Shown here: piece after piece, positions 7,637 through 14,861 of the stretch | How positions within the stretch are numbered: the first letter of the stretch is position 1 | Layout of the letters: each line of letters opens with the position of its first letter | Assembly: GCA_002391195.1 (NCBI GenBank) | Contig: DGRZ01000096.1 | Location: 1 to 16,129 of the forward strand | Source of the DNA: Fibrobacter sp. UBA4375 | GTDB lineage: Bacteria > Fibrobacterota > Fibrobacteria > Fibrobacterales > Fibrobacteraceae | DNA length: 16,129 nucleotides | Direction of reading: 5' to 3' | The notes under the pieces: generated by a model | What the model was told of the DNA's origin: nothing | The model's database searches: none | Seen by the model: only the letters and a program-made list of their open reading frames with translations | Program-made: the position numbers and the translations under genes

Positions 7637-8047
7637 ATGGCCATGTACTCTGCACAGACCGACGAATCCGCACTTGCCCTGCTCGGCAAGCGTATGGCGG
7701 CATTCCGTGTCAGGAACAATTGGACTCAAGCAAAGCTTGCCCAAATGGCCGGAGTCAGCAAGGGAACGGTAGAGCGAATCGAACGTGGTGATTCCGTACA
7801 GATCCTGAACCTGGTCAAGGTGCTGCGGGCCTGCGACATGCTGGATACCTTCCTGGGCATTTTCCCAGACGATTCCCCATCGCCCATGCAAATCCTGCAA
7901 ATGGGGAAAATCAAACCCCGACAGCGGGCGGGCTCTCCCCACAAAAAAACTTCCGGTCAAAACATCATTTCCGACACCATCGCCAATTATTCCGCAACAC
8001 CAAATTCCGGTAAAAAGAAACCCTGGGTCTGGGAAGAAGACAAGTAA
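7637..8047 (+). CDS. hipB: HipB-like antitoxin/repressor (XRE-type HTH)
   Basis: 136 aa from ATG 7637, placed 4 nt after a strong AGGAGGG; an ATG at 7643 is a less well spaced alternative. Residues about 13-70 form an XRE/Cro helix-turn-helix: GKRMAAFRVRNNWTQAKLAQ, then MAGVSKGTVERIERGDS as the turn and recognition helix. The C-terminal part (from about 85) is polar, Lys/Pro-rich and probably disordered, ending KKPWVWEEDK; in HipB proteins the tail contacts the toxin and promotes proteolytic turnover. It is followed 9 nt later by hipA, so this is the antitoxin and autorepressor of a type II pair, acting with HipA at the palindromes upstream. Confidence 0.88.
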   Translation: MAMYSAQTDESALALLGKRMAAFRVRNNWTQAKLAQMAGVSKGTVERIERGDSVQILNLVKVLRACDMLDTFLGIFPDDSPSPMQILQMGKIKPRQRAGSPHKKTSGQNIISDTIANYSATPNSGKKKPWVWEEDK

Positions 8048-8056
8048 CGGTACAAG

Positions 8057-9349
8057 ATGATTGCAGTACAGGTAAAACTCTGGGGAACGACCATCGGAGC
8101 GATTTCCATGCTGGAAGGCGACTCCGTCGCCCGTTTCGAATACGCCGAACCCTTTATCGGAGCAGGAATCGAGCCCTCGCCCCTCGTGATGCTCGTATCC
8201 AGACGAATCTACAGCTTTCCGCAACTGTCAAGGACATTCCACGGATTGCCCGGACTTTTTGCAGACAGCCTCCCCGACAAGTTCGGCAACAAGGTCATCG
8301 ACTCCTGGTTGCTGCGGCAGGGACGCACTCCCGAAAGTTTTACCGCCCTTGAACGCCTGTGCTACACCGGAAACCGCGGCATGGGGGCTCTGGAATTTTC
8401 GCCCCTGCAGGGGCCCGATTCCCGCACAGACGATTCCATTGACGTGGAAAGCCTGCGGGCTTTCGCCGCCGAAATTCTGAACCGGCGCAAGCGCTTTTCC
8501 ACAAAGAGGCTCAGCCAAAAGAACAACCGGTCTTTCGAGGAAATTCTCAAGGTCGGAACTTCTGCGGGGGGCGCCCGGGCAAAAATCCTGGTAGCCTACA
8601 ACGAAACCACCGGCGAAATGCGCTCCGGGCAGGTGGAGGCCGAACCGGATTTTGGATACTGGCTGTTGAAACTCGATGACGTGGAGCATAACGGCGACAA
8701 GGAAAACGCAGACCTGTTCGGTTACGGCGCCATAGAATACACCTACTCGCAAATGGTGAAACTTGCAGGCATCCACATGACAGAATGCAGGCTCTACGAA
8801 AGTGCCGGACACAGGCACTTTATGACACGTCGGTTCGACAGGCTGGCAGGCGGCAAAAAACTGCATTACCAGTCCCTCTGCGGCCTTGCCCACTACGATT
8901 TCAACATGCCGGGGGCCTACAGCTACGAGCAGGCACTGGACGTTATCAAGCGGCTAGGCCTGGGCTACGACGCCCTAGAAGAAATGTACCGCCGGGCAGC
9001 CTTCAACATTTGCTCCCGCAACCAAGACGATCACGCCAAGAACATCGGGTTCCTGATGGACAAGCAGGGAACATGGGCCCTCGCCCCCGCTTTCGACATG
9101 ACCTATGCCTACAACCCGCAAGGGGCATGGACCGGGTCACACCAGATGACCTTCAACGGCAAGCGTGGCGGCTTTACACAGGACGATTTCAAGGCCGTGG
9201 CAAAATTCGCGGGGCTCAGGCAGGGGCGCTACAAAAAGATTCTACACGAAGTCGAAGATGCCGTTCGCCAGTGGCCAAGACTTGCCCGCCAAAACGGTGT
9301 TCCTGCAAGAATCATCAGGGCAATCGCCAGCGTACATGAAATGCCGTAG
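8057..9349 (+). CDS. hipA: HipA-family serine/threonine kinase toxin
   Basis: 430 aa, full length for the family. The N-terminal subdomain (couple_hipA, about 1-115) contains LWGTTIGAI and the conserved LPGLFADSLPDKFGN. The kinase part has the Gly-rich loop GTSAGGARAK at 167-176, where S169 is near the position of the regulatory autophosphorylation Ser of E. coli HipA. Other motifs are the ATP-binding Lys in WLLKLDD (K205), the catalytic motif RNQDDHAKN (D324 as catalytic base, N329) and the metal-binding Asp in LAPAFDMT (D347). All key residues are present, so the kinase is predicted active. Family knowledge: E. coli HipA phosphorylates glutamyl-tRNA synthetase and halts translation; targets vary in relatives. 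It is encoded directly after the HTH antitoxin gene. Confidence 0.93.
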   Translation: MIAVQVKLWGTTIGAISMLEGDSVARFEYAEPFIGAGIEPSPLVMLVSRRIYSFPQLSRTFHGLPGLFADSLPDKFGNKVIDSWLLRQGRTPESFTALERLCYTGNRGMGALEFSPLQGPDSRTDDSIDVESLRAFAAEILNRRKRFSTKRLSQKNNRSFEEILKVGTSAGGARAKILVAYNETTGEMRSGQVEAEPDFGYWLLKLDDVEHNGDKENADLFGYGAIEYTYSQMVKLAGIHMTECRLYESAGHRHFMTRRFDRLAGGKKLHYQSLCGLAHYDFNMPGAYSYEQALDVIKRLGLGYDALEEMYRRAAFNICSRNQDDHAKNIGFLMDKQGTWALAPAFDMTYAYNPQGAWTGSHQMTFNGKRGGFTQDDFKAVAKFAGLRQGRYKKILHEVEDAVRQWPRLARQNGVPARIIRAIASVHEMP

Positions 9350-9375
9350 GCAGAAAATGTATATTGCGGAGGATT

Positions 9376-10401
9376 ATGCCACGCCTGATGTCGCCGCTTA
9401 GGCCCCGCTATATGCGCAAGCCTCCCGAAAAAACAGTTCCGGACATGCCCGAAAGTCCGGCGGTACTGCCCACAGGGGCGCCTGCGCAGGCCGCCCAGGC
9501 GCCGGATGCCCGCCAGCAGGAACAACCCGCCGAGCCCGAATACCCCGAGACGGTGCAGGTGTCCGAAGGGACTTTCCGGCAAGTGCGGGACGACAGTCTA
9601 GTGCTTCTTTCCCAGGGGATCGAGCACAGGCTTGTGCGTTCGGAAGAAGGGCCGTTCCAAATTTTCATTGTGCCGGAGATGGAGTCCGCCGCCAAGACCC
9701 AGTTGGAACTGTACCACAAGGAGAATCCTCCGAAGGAGGAGAACCCGCCCATACCGCTGAGTTTCAGCCTGCAGCCCCTGTGGGTGCTGCTTGCGCCCAT
9801 TCTCGTAACACTGCTGCAATTCACGGACAAAATAAACCTCCACAGCGAAGGGGTCTCCGACGCGGCCAAGGTCCTGAAGGGGGAATGGTGGCGAAGCCTT
9901 ACCGCACAGACCCTGCACGGCGACGCCAGGCATTTGGCGTCGAACCTGCTCTGCGGATACATCGTAATGAACATGATTACCTTCCGCATCCCGCTCCTCA
10001 GGCTTGCGCCCTTTATCGCCGTGGCCGCCGCCGTGGCAAACCTCTGTGTGTCGGCCACGGTACAGACGGACTTTCGCTCCCTGGGTTTTTCCACCTTCGT
10101 GTTCGCCGCCATCGGATGCCTTTCGGTCATCGAGTTCCGGCTGATGCCCAAGGAAAGTCACGGGATGCTCCGCAGGTTCGCGCCCCTGTGCGGGGCGGCA
10201 TCGCTGGCGGTATTTCTCGGGCTTGGCGAAAACGCCGACATCCTGGGACACGCTTACGGGTTCGTGGCGGGGCTGTTCTGCGGGTTCATACCGAAAAAAA
10301 AGAGCCTGCGCTGGGGGACTCCCCTTTCGAGCGCAGACGGTATTGGTGTCTTGATGTATTACAGCCTGTACCTGTTGGCCTGGAAACTGGCGCTGGGCTA
10401 A
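9376..10401 (+). CDS. Rhomboid-family membrane protein (probable intramembrane serine protease)
   Basis: 341 aa from ATG 9376, preceded by GGAGG 3 nt upstream; ATG 9388 is a possible alternative with wider spacing. Residues 1-130 are a Pro/Ala/Glu-rich cytoplasmic extension. The membrane core (about 133-341) has rhomboid hallmarks: W..LTAQTLHGD then HLASN (H186, N190; the HxxxN motif), GFST with S239 as candidate nucleophile, and GHAYGFVAG with H292 as candidate catalytic His (family HxxGxxxG). The nucleophile motif is GFST rather than the common GxSG. The gene begins 26 nt after hipA with no terminator seen, so it may be read from the hipBA promoter. Whether it is an active protease or a pseudoprotease is open. 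Confidence 0.82.
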   Translation: MPRLMSPLRPRYMRKPPEKTVPDMPESPAVLPTGAPAQAAQAPDARQQEQPAEPEYPETVQVSEGTFRQVRDDSLVLLSQGIEHRLVRSEEGPFQIFIVPEMESAAKTQLELYHKENPPKEENPPIPLSFSLQPLWVLLAPILVTLLQFTDKINLHSEGVSDAAKVLKGEWWRSLTAQTLHGDARHLASNLLCGYIVMNMITFRIPLLRLAPFIAVAAAVANLCVSATVQTDFRSLGFSTFVFAAIGCLSVIEFRLMPKESHGMLRRFAPLCGAASLAVFLGLGENADILGHAYGFVAGLFCGFIPKKKSLRWGTPLSSADGIGVLMYYSLYLLAWKLALG

Positions 10402-10412
10402 CTGACAGCAGA

Positions 10413-10430
10413 TCCCCGCCTGCGCGGGGA
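10413..10430. terminator. REP-like GC hairpin between convergent genes
   Basis: tccccgc-ctgc-gcgggga, a 7-bp stem with a 4-nt loop in the gap between the convergent rhomboid and nrdG genes. There is no T-run, so if it terminates transcription it does so poorly; it resembles the gatccccgcctgcgcggggatgac class of dispersed palindromes. The gap is flanked by the 12-nt direct repeat gcgctgggctaa at 10390-10401 and 10460-10471. Confidence 0.55.
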
Positions 10431-10467
10431 TGACAAGTTGAGCGGCCAGGGTGACAGTTGCGCTGGG

Positions 10468-10983
10468 CTAAACGGCGCACTTGACGGCAAGCGGTTCCCG
10501 CTCCGCCATTTCGTCCAGCTGGATCTGGTGCAGCACCACACGCCCCTGGGCAAGGCTTTCGGGCACGTCGATGATGCGCTGGTTGCTGGAGCCGCGGAAC
10601 TTGAGTTCCAGGGAACGCTTCGCCATCACGAAGGGGCCGTCAATCAAGATGTCGGCAAAGGTGAGCAGTTCGAAAAAGTCCGGACGCTCGTCCTTCAGTT
10701 CCATGAGGCGCTCATAGGTATAACCCGTGTAGATAATCAGGTTCATACCCCGTTCCTTGATTTCGCGGGCCAGCGGGATCAGGGCCGCCGATTGCTCCAT
10801 GGGGTCGCCACCGCTGAAAGTGACTCCGTCCAGCAGGGGGTTCTCGTCGATCATCGCAAGAATCTCTTGGATGTCGATAAAGTGACCACCTGCAAAGTCG
10901 TGGGTCTGCGGGTTGTGACAACCGGGGCAATGGTGGTGGCAGCCCTGGGTGAAAACCGTCATGCGGATACCGGGCCCATCCAC
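10468..10983 (-). CDS. nrdG: Anaerobic ribonucleotide reductase activating enzyme NrdG (start uncertain)
   Basis: Radical SAM activase that installs the glycyl radical on NrdD. The cluster motif C15-HHH-C19-PG-C22-HNP follows VDGPGIRMTVFTQG. The SAM-site motif FSGGDP and the C-terminal FRGSSNQRI are typical of NrdG. Starts are a problem: GTG 10983 would begin at the Val of VDGPG, yet the frame stays open upstream and encodes the well-conserved LRIAGIEPESF just before it. No ATG, GTG or TTG lies between the in-frame stop (TAA 11053-11055) and 10983. An ATT at 11010, or a +1 shift from the preceding 48-aa frame at the GGGG run near 11045, could supply the missing N-terminus. Last gene of the nrdD - glycyl peptide - nrdG operon. 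Confidence 0.9.
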   Translation of the reverse strand: MDGPGIRMTVFTQGCHHHCPGCHNPQTHDFAGGHFIDIQEILAMIDENPLLDGVTFSGGDPMEQSAALIPLAREIKERGMNLIIYTGYTYERLMELKDERPDFFELLTFADILIDGPFVMAKRSLELKFRGSSNQRIIDVPESLAQGRVVLHQIQLDEMAEREPLAVKCAV

Positions 10984-11038
10984 GAAGGATTCCGGCTCGA
11001 TTCCCGCAATGCGGAGTCTCGGAGTTTGCTGTTCCGTA

Positions 11039-11185
11039 TTACACCCCGTGCTTTACGCGGTCGTTCACTTCGGCGCGCTTGGCGTTGTTGAAACGGTCGA
11101 TGGTACCTACCAGGTAACCGGTGATGCGGCGGATGCGTTCGAAACCCACACCCTCGCCATACTTGCTCAGTTCTTTTTCAGACAT
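11039..11185 (-). CDS. Stand-alone glycyl-radical (C-terminal) segment of class III ribonucleotide reductase
   Basis: 48 aa from ATG 11185, with AAGGAGG five nt upstream, to TAA 11039. The sequence contains RRITGYLVGTIDRFNNAKRA and ends DRVKHGV. RxxGYL is the glycyl-radical loop normally at the very C-terminus of NrdD (E. coli has a CGYLG motif there); G23 is the predicted radical Gly. The preceding 776-aa NrdD lacks any such motif. The peptide therefore probably docks into NrdD and carries the radical made by NrdG, much as GrcA/YfiD can replace the glycyl domain of damaged pyruvate formate-lyase. That analogy is inference. It is encoded between nrdD and nrdG, and its stop lies just ahead of the conserved nrdG N-terminus. 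Confidence 0.85.
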   Translation of the reverse strand: MSEKELSKYGEGVGFERIRRITGYLVGTIDRFNNAKRAEVNDRVKHGV

Positions 11186-11208
11186 GTTGTCCTCCTTATG
11201 TTAATTAT

Positions 11209-11279
11209 GATTTCGGATTTCAGATTTCAGAATTATTTTCATTCATCAAATTCCGAACTCCGAAATCTTAAATCTGAAT
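11209..11279. repeat. Heptad-period inverted array between nrdD and the glycyl peptide gene
   Basis: On the plus strand gatttcg, gatttca, gatttca, gaattat (11209-11236), then a loop, then 11249-11279, which on the other strand reads cagattt, aagattt, cggagtt, cggaatt. The arms can pair imperfectly into a stem-loop of about 30 bp inside the nrd transcript. It has the same 7-nt period and facing layout as the array at 5752-5875, but a different unit. Confidence 0.7.
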
Positions 11280-13610
11280 TTATCTTATTCCCTTGAACGC
11301 AGGCATACCCGGGTAAAGCTTGCGCAGTTCCTCGATCTTGGCCTCGGAAATGGCGTGACCTTCGCTACGTCCGCAGCGGGGGCAGCAGTCTCCGATAACT
11401 CCAACAAATCCGCAGACGGGGTCACGGTCCACCGGATGGTTGATGGAACCGTAGCCGATTCCCACCTTCGCCATGTGGTGCACGATCTTTTCGAAAGCGT
11501 CCAGGTTCTGCGTCGGGTCGCCATCGAGTTCGACGTAGCTGATGTGCCCCGCATTGGTGAGCGCATGGTACGGAGCCTCGAGCGAGAGCTTCTTGAATGC
11601 AGAAATCTTGTAGTACACCGGCACGTGGAAAGAGTTGGTGTAGTAATCGCGGTCGGTAACGCCCGGAATGATGCCGAACTTTTTCTTGTCCATACGCACG
11701 AAGCGACCGGAAAGACCTTCGGCAGGTGTTGCAAGCAAGCTGAAGTTCAGGCCCAGGCGCTTGGATTCCTTGTCGCAGAATTCACGCATGTGGCCGATAA
11801 TCTTGAGGCCCAGTTCCTGGGAGGCCTCGGATTCGCCGTGGTGCTTGCCGGTAAGGGCCACTAGGGTTTCGGCAAGGCCGATGAAACCGATGGAAAGGGT
11901 GCCGTGCTTGATGACCTCGCCCACGGTGTCTTCCCAGCCCAGTTTTTCGGAATCGATCCACACGCCCTGTCCCATGAGGAAGGGGAAGTTCTTGACCTTG
12001 CGGCGGCTCTGCACAGCAAAGCGTTCCATGAGCTGGTCGCTCACCAGTTGCAGCATGCGATCCAGTTCCTTGAAGAACAGGTCCACGGACTTCATCTTGA
12101 TGGCGATGCGGGGCAGGTTGATAGAGGTGAAACTCAGGTTGCCACGGCCGAAGCTGATTTCGCGGGTCGGGTCGTAGTTGTTGCCGATCACGCGGGTACG
12201 GCAGCCCATGTAAGAGATTTCCGTTTCGGGGTGGCCCGGCTTGTAGTACTGCAGGTTGTACGGGGCATCCTGGAAGCTGAAGTTGGGGAACAGGCGCTTC
12301 GCGCTCACCTTGCAGGCCAGCTTGAACAGGTCATAGTTGGGGTCGCCAGGATTCAGGCTGATGCCTTCCTTGACGCGGAAAATCTGGATGGGGAAAATGG
12401 CCGTCTCGCCGCCGCCCAGGCCCTCGTCGGTGGTGAGCAGCAGGTTACGCATGACCATACGGGCTTCGGGTTCGGTGCACATGCCGTAGTTGATGCTAGA
12501 AAACGGCGTCTGGGCGCCGGCGCGGCTGTGCATGGAGTTCAGGTTGTGCACGAAAGCTTCCATCGCCTGGAAGGTGGTCTTGTCCGTCTCTTCGTAAGCC
12601 ATCTTCTCGGCAAACTTCTGGGCCTTCATCACGATTTCGGTGTCATAGACCTTGGAAAGTTCGCGGGCTTCGGCTTCCACGAACTTCTCGTTGGGCACGA
12701 GCGTCGCGACCATGCCCATCTCCGCCATTTCGGCGTGGAGCTTCTTCACCACCGGCTGGATTTCTTCTTCGGTCTTGCCGGTAAGGAGGATGAGAGCCTT
12801 CACCATGTTCGAGAGGTAGGCCTTGCGATAGGTAATGCGCACGCCGTCGGCCATGGCGTAGTCGAAGTTGGGAATGGACTGGCCGCCGTGCTGGTCGTTC
12901 TGGTTACTTTGTATGGCAATGGCGGCAAGAGCCGCGTAACTGCGGATATCCTTGGGTTCGCGCAGGTGGCCATGACCGGTGTTGAAACCGCCCTTGAACA
13001 GTTTCTTCAGGTCAATCTGGCAGCAGGTCATGGTGAGGGAGTAGAAATCCAAATCGTGGATGTGGATATCGCCCTCGGAGTGTGCGCGGCTGTGCTCGGG
13101 CTTGAGCATCATCATGGTGTAGAAATGCTTGGCCGATTCGGAGCCGTACTTGAGCATGGTGCCCATGGCGGTGTCGCCGTCGATGTTCGCGTTTTCGCGC
13201 TTGAGGTCGGATTCCTTGGCGGAACTGAAAGTAATGTCGCGGAGCGTGTGCATGAGGCGGGTGTTCACTTCGCGGATGCGGGTACGCTCGGCACGGTACA
13301 GGATGTAGCTCTTGGCGGTATCGGCATAACCGCCCTCGGTCAGGGCCTTTTCAACGGCGTCCTGGATTTCCTCGATTTCGGGCTTTACCTTGCCCTCAGC
13401 TTCCAAAAGGCCAACGGCGCTTGCCGCCACCTGGAGGGCCGTGCTGGAGAGCACGTCGTCGTTTCCCAACAAATTCAACTGGTCCTGGGAGGCCTTGATC
13501 TGTTCGTCCAATTCACCAGAGGCGCGGAAAGCCTTCTCGATAGCGGCAGAAATCTTCTCGATGTTAAACGGCATCTCGCGGCCGTCGCGCTTTTTCACTG
13601 TAACAATCAT
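11280..13610 (-). CDS. nrdD: Anaerobic (class III) ribonucleoside-triphosphate reductase, main chain
   Basis: 776 aa. Residues 1-105 are an ATP-cone regulatory domain (VKKRDGREMPFNIEKI, then YILYRAER). The catalytic barrel includes HIHDLDFY, the FSSINYG region, and YMGCRTRV, where the Cys matches the substrate-side cysteine region of NrdD. Near the C-terminus four Cys (C733, C742, C743, C746 in VCGFVG..DCCPRCG) form the zinc site, but the chain then ends in a short helix and PGMPAFKGIR. No RxxGY glycyl-radical loop is present, unlike E. coli, T4 or Thermotoga NrdD; that loop is in the next gene. It reduces NTPs to dNTPs without oxygen. Start ATG 13610 with a weak AAGG-type site. Two NrdR-box-like sites lie upstream. 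Confidence 0.95.
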   Translation of the reverse strand: MIVTVKKRDGREMPFNIEKISAAIEKAFRASGELDEQIKASQDQLNLLGNDDVLSSTALQVAASAVGLLEAEGKVKPEIEEIQDAVEKALTEGGYADTAKSYILYRAERTRIREVNTRLMHTLRDITFSSAKESDLKRENANIDGDTAMGTMLKYGSESAKHFYTMMMLKPEHSRAHSEGDIHIHDLDFYSLTMTCCQIDLKKLFKGGFNTGHGHLREPKDIRSYAALAAIAIQSNQNDQHGGQSIPNFDYAMADGVRITYRKAYLSNMVKALILLTGKTEEEIQPVVKKLHAEMAEMGMVATLVPNEKFVEAEARELSKVYDTEIVMKAQKFAEKMAYEETDKTTFQAMEAFVHNLNSMHSRAGAQTPFSSINYGMCTEPEARMVMRNLLLTTDEGLGGGETAIFPIQIFRVKEGISLNPGDPNYDLFKLACKVSAKRLFPNFSFQDAPYNLQYYKPGHPETEISYMGCRTRVIGNNYDPTREISFGRGNLSFTSINLPRIAIKMKSVDLFFKELDRMLQLVSDQLMERFAVQSRRKVKNFPFLMGQGVWIDSEKLGWEDTVGEVIKHGTLSIGFIGLAETLVALTGKHHGESEASQELGLKIIGHMREFCDKESKRLGLNFSLLATPAEGLSGRFVRMDKKKFGIIPGVTDRDYYTNSFHVPVYYKISAFKKLSLEAPYHALTNAGHISYVELDGDPTQNLDAFEKIVHHMAKVGIGYGSINHPVDRDPVCGFVGVIGDCCPRCGRSEGHAISEAKIEELRKLYPGMPAFKGIR

Positions 13611-13663
13611 TACTTTTACCTTTTTTTCATCAAAATGGGTCAGCGGTCAAATAATAACAAAAA

Positions 13664-13679
13664 ACACCATATCTTGTGC
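13664..13679. promoter_or_regulatory. NrdR box candidate 1
   Basis: acaccatatcttgtgc matches the NrdR consensus acaCwAtATaTwGtgt at 13 of 16 positions. It lies 54 nt upstream of the nrdD start. NrdR is the zinc/ATP-cone repressor of ribonucleotide reductase operons. Confidence 0.6.
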
Positions 13680-13696
13680 TTTTCAATTCAAGACCA

Positions 13697-13712
13697 CCAC
13701 AACATGTGGTGA
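13697..13712. promoter_or_regulatory. NrdR box candidate 2
   Basis: ccacaacatgtggtga matches the consensus at about 11 of 16 positions and sits within a 7-bp inverted repeat (caccaca/tgtggtg, 13695-13711). It begins 33 nt from box 1, near the three-helical-turn spacing usual for NrdR box pairs. Confidence 0.5.
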
Positions 13713-13935
13713 TTTTGAGGTCGGACCACCACCAGAGGTCGGGGGATTTTTCGTCCAACTCCTTAATACACAAATATTTAAGGAAAACAGAAAAAAGTAA
13801 GATTGCGGAAAGCTACCGGGAAGATTACGCCCCTTTGCGCCCATATGCAACAGAAAAAACGAGAAAAATGGCGGGCATTCGGGAAAAAAGCAGATTTAAT
13901 CAAAAATATATATCGTTTCAATCAAAATTATTCAT

Positions 13936-13964
13936 TTGACAATATGGATTAACGGACTTAAATT
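13936..13964 (+). promoter_or_regulatory. Promoter of the lipoprotein gene
   Basis: TTGACA at 13936-13941, 17-nt spacer, TAAATT at 13959-13964; the leader would be about 50 nt. Confidence 0.65.
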
Positions 13965-14021
13965 ATAGATGTAACAAACAAGCATTCCGGAAAGCGGCAC
14001 CGCCCGCTCCGAGGAGGAATT

Positions 14022-14861
14022 ATGAAAAAGGCCATCGCACTCTGCTCCCTCGCATTTCTGCTCTGCTCCTGCGCAGGGGTACATGTCCAAAAACCCGAAG
14101 TCAACGACGTAAAGAAAGTCGCCATCTTGAGCGTATCGGCCAGCGAGGACATCAAGAAGCTGGAAGACGAAGAAGAAAGCGGCAGCCTGAAGGACGCCCT
14201 GGTCGGGGTCGCCACCAGTGCCGCCGAAGACAACGTGAAGCAGCTCTCCAAGGGCCGGGAGAAAATCATCACCCACGGCGCCGACGCCCTGGCAGAAACC
14301 CTCGCCGGTCTTGACGGCTGGACGGTTGTGCCCGCCGAAGAGGTGACAGGCAACGCCGATGTCCAAAAATTCTTCAATCCCACGGGAGCAGAAGGCGTCA
14401 TGAGCAAAATCGCAAGGCTCGTGCCGGTGAACGGCTGGCGCTACATGACACCCCAGGGAATGCACGAACTGCCCTACGAAGCGGTTGTCTCCGGAGAAAC
14501 GGCACTCTTTGGCGCCAAAACCGACGACCAGGAAGTCCGGGAAAAAGCGGGCAAGCTCTGCGAATCCCTGAACGTAGATGCCGTGGCCGTGGCCGAATAC
14601 TACTTCTTTTACGAAGACGGCCTACTGACCCTGGCCAATACCGCAAAGCCCGTGGTGATGGTGGACGTGGTGCTTATCGACAAGAAAGGGAACAAGCTCC
14701 TCTTTACGGACCACGGCTGGACCCAGGTCAAGGGCAACGGCAGCGTGATGCTGGTGGACAAGTACGTGGACCTGCAATCCGACACCAGCGTGGACGCCTA
14801 CGTGAACACCATCGACAAGGCCATGTCTGAATTCAAGAAGGCCGCGAAGAAAAAAATGTAA
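14022..14861 (+). CDS. Lipoprotein of unknown function
   Basis: 279 aa, ATG 14022 after GAGGAGG four nt upstream. A type II signal peptide with lipobox LCSC puts the lipidated Cys at residue 17 (MKKAIALCSLAFLLCSC-AG), so it should be anchored in the outer or inner membrane facing the periplasm. The mature part starts with a strand-like VKKVAILSVSAS, followed by a Glu/Asp/Lys-rich helix. It has a probable second alpha/beta portion with VDAVAVAEYYFFYEDG and VVMVDVVLIDKKGNKLLF, ending in an amphipathic Lys-rich helix (MSEFKKAAKKKM). The layout of VAIL strand, hairpin and VLID strand recalls periplasmic lipoproteins of envelope assembly complexes, but I do not recognise a family. Own promoter, no operon partner. 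Confidence 0.88.
   Translation: MKKAIALCSLAFLLCSCAGVHVQKPEVNDVKKVAILSVSASEDIKKLEDEEESGSLKDALVGVATSAAEDNVKQLSKGREKIITHGADALAETLAGLDGWTVVPAEEVTGNADVQKFFNPTGAEGVMSKIARLVPVNGWRYMTPQGMHELPYEAVVSGETALFGAKTDDQEVREKAGKLCESLNVDAVAVAEYYFFYEDGLLTLANTAKPVVMVDVVLIDKKGNKLLFTDHGWTQVKGNGSVMLVDKYVDLQSDTSVDAYVNTIDKAMSEFKKAAKKKM

Larger units (their letters stand above)
13611..14021. other. Intergenic region between divergent nrdD and lipoprotein genes
   Basis: 411 nt, A/T-rich, no credible gene. It holds the NrdR-box-like pair near nrdD and the TTGACA promoter near the lipoprotein gene. Between them there is only a short direct repeat (gaggtcgg at about 13716 and 13735) and nothing else I can name in 13745-13930. 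Confidence 0.6.

Noticed and set aside
11904..13712. 602-codon open frame on the plus strand
   Set aside because: It is antisense to nrdD in a high-GC coding region; the translation is His/Val/Gly-rich with no recognisable domain, and the opposite strand encodes an unmistakable NrdD.
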